Source: Tubulanus polymorphus (taxonomy: Eukaryota; Nemertea; Palaeonemertea; Tubulaniformes; Tubulanidae). From it: a DNA stretch of 64,000 bases. Below, one piece after another: positions 59,022-64,000 of the stretch (its first letter is position 1; each line of letters begins with the position of its first letter). The stretch is from positions 5,444,485 through 5,508,484 of the forward strand of contig NC_134027.1 of assembly GCF_964204645.1 (NCBI RefSeq). The letters are read 5' to 3'. A program made the position numbers and the translations under genes. The notes under the pieces are model-generated. The model saw nothing but the letters and a program-made list of their open reading frames with translations. It was not told where the DNA came from and searched no databases.

Positions 59022-62000
59022 CTAAAATACGCGATCACGTGAAATGCGGTCGTTAAGATTAATATGATATTTAACGGCCATGTTCCATCGGAAATTGAAA
59101 AGAAATGAAAGTTAGATAATCGTATCCGTCTAAAAACCTATAAACGAGGACAAATTTGAATGACGGTCAAATATTATTAGACTGAGATATGATTGCGTGT
59201 CGGGGAAATGGGATTTTTACATTATTCATTAGCAAATTTAAGTTCTTTTGTGAAGGACGATTTCTCATTCCTGTTCATCAGCGAGTTTATCAGCAAATAG
59301 AAAATTTAGAATCGTGCGGACCAATTTCCGAGATGTTTTCAGCCACTTGTACACGCACAGTGTTCGCGGTTTTGAAAGCGTTGATGTATGCTTAAACAAT
59401 TGAAGATGCTTTTTTTCCAACTTTGCACAAAAGAAGACACGTCACATTTCATACAGCAGCACAGACCGAAGACGTATTAGGATGATATCTCGCGATCTTC
59501 AAAACGTTTGTAGAATTATCCATACAGCCGCCGCTATTTGATATTTGAAGAAACACACAAGTTACGTGAAGCCGATTTGACGTTTTGCACCGTGATATGA
59601 CTGGCTGCTAGAACTATGGCATGTGGGAGATTTAAGACATTATGCATGAGGTTATCAGAATTAATTGAGAAATGTGGAACCAACCTGGTTCAGCTCTTTG
59701 ATAACCTGGATCGGTAAATGGAACCTACAATCCTCACCGTGATGGAAGTTCTATACATCACCAACATCTGTTGATTCCCTGATACTGATTTACGTTGTTT
59801 TTTCATATTATACACACTTTAGATTAGGCCCATAAAATAAAAAAGCAATATCACAGGGTTAAGGTCTTATCGATAGTTAATTCCAAAATCACCAAGAGAA
59901 TTCCCAATGCACATTTCTGGCATCAAGACACTGCCCTTTTAGCTTTTTAAGCTAACGTTGAGTGCAGATACATTTTTCCTTACACATCTTCAGGCACCGA
60001 CCCGTAGTGACGGTGATACGAGAATCTCTTGATTGTAATTGGTATTTCGTAAATGTTTCATTAATCAAGCTGTTTTTGAACCTCGATAGTAGGTTTCAAT
60101 TTATGACCACGAAATTGCTAGTCTGCTCGTTATCATCTTATTCAGCCGTTCAGCTACACTAATGAACGAGTTGCATAAGAACGACTTTTTCGAATTTTTT
60201 TTTCCAGATTTAAAATGGATGAAATTCGAATCACCCTGGATAGCCTCTCAGCGTTATTGATGAATAGATTATTCTATAATTATTTGTGAAATGGTTATAA
60301 ATAAGGGGAGTTAAGAATATAGAATAGTCAATAAATAATGAAATATACACATCGCGATCCTACTAAAGTTTTATCACCAGTGTCTTTGATCTAGATATCT
60401 CTGGGCCATCGTCTTCACTTTTCAGATGAAACGAATTTTCATACGATTCAAGTTAGTTTTGTCAATAATCGATAATGGTTCTGAATTTCAAAATAAAGTG
60501 ACAAAAGTTTGTTGGATTAAAGGTAAATGTCATTCTTTGAAAATCTGAGCAAAAGAGGTGAAACTTGGTGTAGATCGAACTGAGATGATGCACCGATGAA
60601 CCGTAATAGTTCGATAGAATTCGCGCACGACGAATATTCTAAATTTAAAAATTGATCAAATGGGAAATGAATAGAGACGCGTTTCCTTCAAGAATATTCC
60701 GTTGTTTATATAACTCACTTTACCATCAGTTTTTCTTTGGTTCTACGTGTGTACTTTGATAGAGCATAAATGTTGTTCATTGACGTACATTTTGCCCCAA
60801 GCTAATGGCCCTTATGAGACGAGAAGATCCACAATATTCGTGTATGATGGATAACGAGAGAAATCCCACAATAAATTCAGCCAAAAATGAAAAGTTCTAT
60901 ATTAAAATGATTATATTTCGAGCAACGTTTTGGCTAAATACGTATTTAGCCGAAACGTTGCACTTTTCATTTTTCGCTGAATATATTGTGGGATTTCTCT
61001 CGTGACCCTTCTTATGGTTCTGGGTTTTTGGAACCAAGTCGTTCCATTTTCATGTGTACATATGTGCGATACGAAACATTTCAATACATCATCTTGGAAT
61101 TTCAGTAGCCTATATATAGTTATATCTCTGTCGTGAATCATGTTTTTATAAATAGTTACCGAGATTATCACATAATGCTGTCTACATCAGTTTCAGACAG
61201 ATTTCTTAAAATTTCTGTCTGGATCATTAAATATTTACGAAACAGAACCGTTGATAAATACATGTTTTTACACAGTCATCAAATATCAGCACCTCCATCA
61301 CCGACAGTATCAACTATTCTAAATATGAATTAGTTAGTTCGCACGCATCCTTAACAAAACCTTTTCTTAGGAAACTTAAATCCATGTTTTGTTTGTTTTT
61401 AGGTCAATTTTAAATTTATTTTTGCAACATTGATCAAGTTTTGGTTCGTGGCACTTCTTCATCAAACTTGATGACATGAATCCGTTATTGTCTGTACTAT
61501 TGGTTCAGTGAAGTGGAAAAGCAGTTCTTGACCGATGCTGTACATGGCATTTGCAATAACCATAATCATAATTCGAGTTATTCATGTATTCATCGATACA
61601 CCAGAAAGTTTGCGTGAAGTGGAAGTGTTCCATTTTTTCGACGTTGTTTAGACGTGGATTATCAAAACAGTTATTTATCCAGCACTTTTCGCTTGATGGA
61701 AACTGTGTATTGCCTTACTTGATCAAAGAAAAACATGACATTATAAACTAAAACATTATCCGTAGAAATTATACATTAGATGTATATAAGTAAGAAACAA
61801 TCTCATTGTTACAGTATAAACATCGATGAACTACTTATTCATTATTCTATACATTGATATGAATACATATTAACAGTGTGATTGTGTGATTCCGGAGAAT
61901 TGAATCATAGGTTTTCTATACTGATATACAAACATTTCTCCGGACAGAACCTTCGAATTATTACTTTTTGCTTCGGTGTGTATTGATTACCCGTTCACAC

Positions 62001-64000
62001 TTGGAAATTGGGCAATTTTCTCATCATCGATGTCGGTGTATATTGACATTATATTGGCCCTGCGAACATTGATAAGTGTTTCGAATGACGTGGTTAGACT
62101 GATAAGCTGTCGTGGGTTCAATAGATTTTTATCGTCAAATATGGTTTTTCAGCAGGTCACAGCCATACTATTCCAATTGATCGCATAAATGGTAGATATA
62201 GCCCTCTCCGGAGGATTGCTTAGTAATATTCTGATGTTTCAATACTGAAAACCATCCAAACTAAGACATCTATCACTATCAAATCTATACGACGAAGCCT
62301 CTGTCCCCATTTTTTACGGATGAAAAACCTGAACAGTTATTATGGAATAATCCCGTTCAAAAATACTTTCCCTACTGAAGATGAATACTCTCTAAAACAA
62401 GCTATGATCATAACCTCCGTATTTTAAGTATGGGCTTTTAGTATGATCAATGCTTGTTTGTTGGATAGCTAGAAGAAATACAGACCATTCCCCCCATTCC
62501 CCCGCCATTGCCTCCAGTATGAAAGCAATTATGATGGCATCTCGTCTTGGAAAATCACGCCCTTTCTTTCGTTATATAGCCGATAATTGCCGTGATCTAT
62601 TCTCAGAAAGTGAAGGGAATGCAAAAAACAATGTCGTTGAATTATCTGCGGTGTCACTGGGATGAAACAGATGGAAATTATGGGAATTTACTGTTCGCAA
62701 GGTTTCTAAAAAATATTCATCTCGTTTATGTCCGAATGCTTTATCTAAACACAGCCTCATCAGTGATCTCATATGTCTAACTTTTTATTTGGCCACCTCC
62801 ATATCAGCAACATCCATATAGAAAGAACGATGACAACATTACGGGAAAATTGGCGTTGGCACATTTGATTCCATCTTCGTTAAGGCGAATGGCTGTTCGT
62901 CATAAAGAAAACGCTGAAGACAAATCAAAATAAATTGGTATTTTATTACTCGGAATACCGATTCTTCTGAACGTGTGATATTGTAAAACATACATACCGA
63001 GGAATACAATTAATATACATTGAGAACCTACTTATCGATGAATTCATTAATGAACGTCACGTATTCATTGAACGAATTGAAACCGAACACAGAATCTTTA
63101 TATTGGTGACATCGAGGAGGATTATTCTAAGAAGACACGACCAAACCACGTTTTCTTAAGCTGAACACAAATGTTTATTACTAAATACTACCTATCGAAG
63201 AGGATATCGATTCAAACTTTTGTCTATACTTCATTTGTCTTAATTGAATGTTCTAAGAGCCGATAAGGAATTTAGTGGGTTTGACATCGTTGAAACTCTT
63301 TATAAAACCATCGCGATTTGAGTTATGTACATTAAATGTGGATCCTTCAAAAAGAAGATTTCCTACTGACGTCACGTTCGTTCACTTCGTTTACTTTATT
63401 ATCACCAGGTAGCCGTCTACCAGTCCTACAATAGAATACGACGATCTTTAATTATCGGAAGTTCAGGTATAGTACCTGAGAAATACGTGCTGTGATACAA
63501 ATTGCTTGTGCAAACATGCATTAAGGGTTATTTCATGAAAATGTAAAAACTGTGCGGATATCATAAGAACATACGTATACGAATATAGATCATTATTAAA
63601 GTGTAAAAAGGTGCAGAAAAGCATGCAATAGAATATATTTCGATATTCGCCGTTAACGTGGTTTTATTCAACCGTAAAACTCACCCCACGCAATTCAATT
63701 TGAATTGTATTCCAGTCTTCCGCAAGATACCGCAGTGCTCTGTGTGTGACAACGTTTTAACCAAATCGCATTACTGTAAATGCAATCCAAATGAGGTCCA
63801 TCGATTGAAGGTCGGAAACGAACTGGGAGTATATCTCGCTTTCTGGGCAATTATTATGCGTTCTCATCGCACCATTTTGGAAAAAAGTGCGTAAAATAAC
63901 TAAAGATCGTCTTTTCCTTAAAGGATCGTAGGGCAATACGATTGTAGAATAGATAAAAAGCTTATAATCGGCAAATGCAAAACCATGCATGTTGTGTGTT
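59022..64000. other. Gene-poor right end
   Basis: No convincing gene is seen apart from the palindromic repeat at 60854-61003. A plus-strand open stretch at 63712-63894 includes CSVCDNVLTKSHYCKC after an acceptor-like TATTCCAG, but nothing connects it to other exons. Confidence 0.4.
60854..61003. repeat. Palindromic MITE-like element
   Basis: Arms 60854-60941 and 60942-61003 are inverted copies with no loop, meeting at TACGTA. Outer ends are ACGAGAGAAATCCCACAATA and its inverse. The left arm has an extra block of about 26 bases (TCTATATTAAAATG...), which accounts for the length difference. Confidence 0.65.

Noticed and set aside
63658-63894. Plus-strand frame with CSVCDNVLTKSHYCKC
   Set aside because: One acceptor-like site is not enough; no partner exon or family was recognised and the frame is short.

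Overview
The window is nuclear DNA from an animal. Genes are split by GT-AG introns, transcripts end at AATAAA-type signals, and the proteins are metazoan: a RAD54L2/ARIP4 remodeller, DNAAF4, a PSTPIP-type F-BAR protein, WDR82, a LamG/vWA secreted protein and a prokineticin-like peptide. AT-rich spacers, compact introns and many short inverted-repeat elements suggest a marine invertebrate, perhaps a lophotrochozoan; that last step is inference. All exon models below were built by hand from splice sites and reading phase, and each full model sums to a whole number of codons.

Layout. 1.2-6.0 kb (-): RAD54L2, coding region in one exon. 10.3-13.4 kb (+): paralog A, a small single-pass membrane protein with a glycosylation-rich ectodomain. 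14.4-15.5 kb (-): DNAAF4, also intronless. 16.4-21.9 kb (+): an unrecognised 601-residue protein in seven exons, head-to-head with DNAAF4. 22.2-24.7 kb (-): PSTPIP-like F-BAR protein in twelve exons, tail-to-tail with the previous gene. 25.7-31.4 kb (+): secreted 1213-residue protein with four LamG-like domains, a vWA domain and a Cys-rich tail, in fifteen exons. 37.5-43.3 kb (+): paralog B, a diverged copy of paralog A with the same exon phases. 44.4-47.7 kb (-): WDR82 in nine exons, 313 residues. 50.6-55.3 kb (-): a ten-cysteine prokineticin/astakine-like exon and a candidate signal-peptide exon. 56.1-57.7 kb: a 1.5 kb foldback element made of 144-bp tandem units in opposed orientation. 57.7-64 kb: mostly no recognisable genes, with one possible terminal exon on the minus strand.

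The genes do not form one pathway. RAD54L2 and WDR82 act on chromatin and transcription. DNAAF4 acts in dynein-arm assembly, and its head-to-head partner may share a ciliary promoter (hypothesis). The secreted LamG/vWA protein, the prokineticin-like peptide and the two membrane paralogs act at or outside the cell surface. The most novel items are the A/B membrane family, the prokineticin-like gene and the foldback element.
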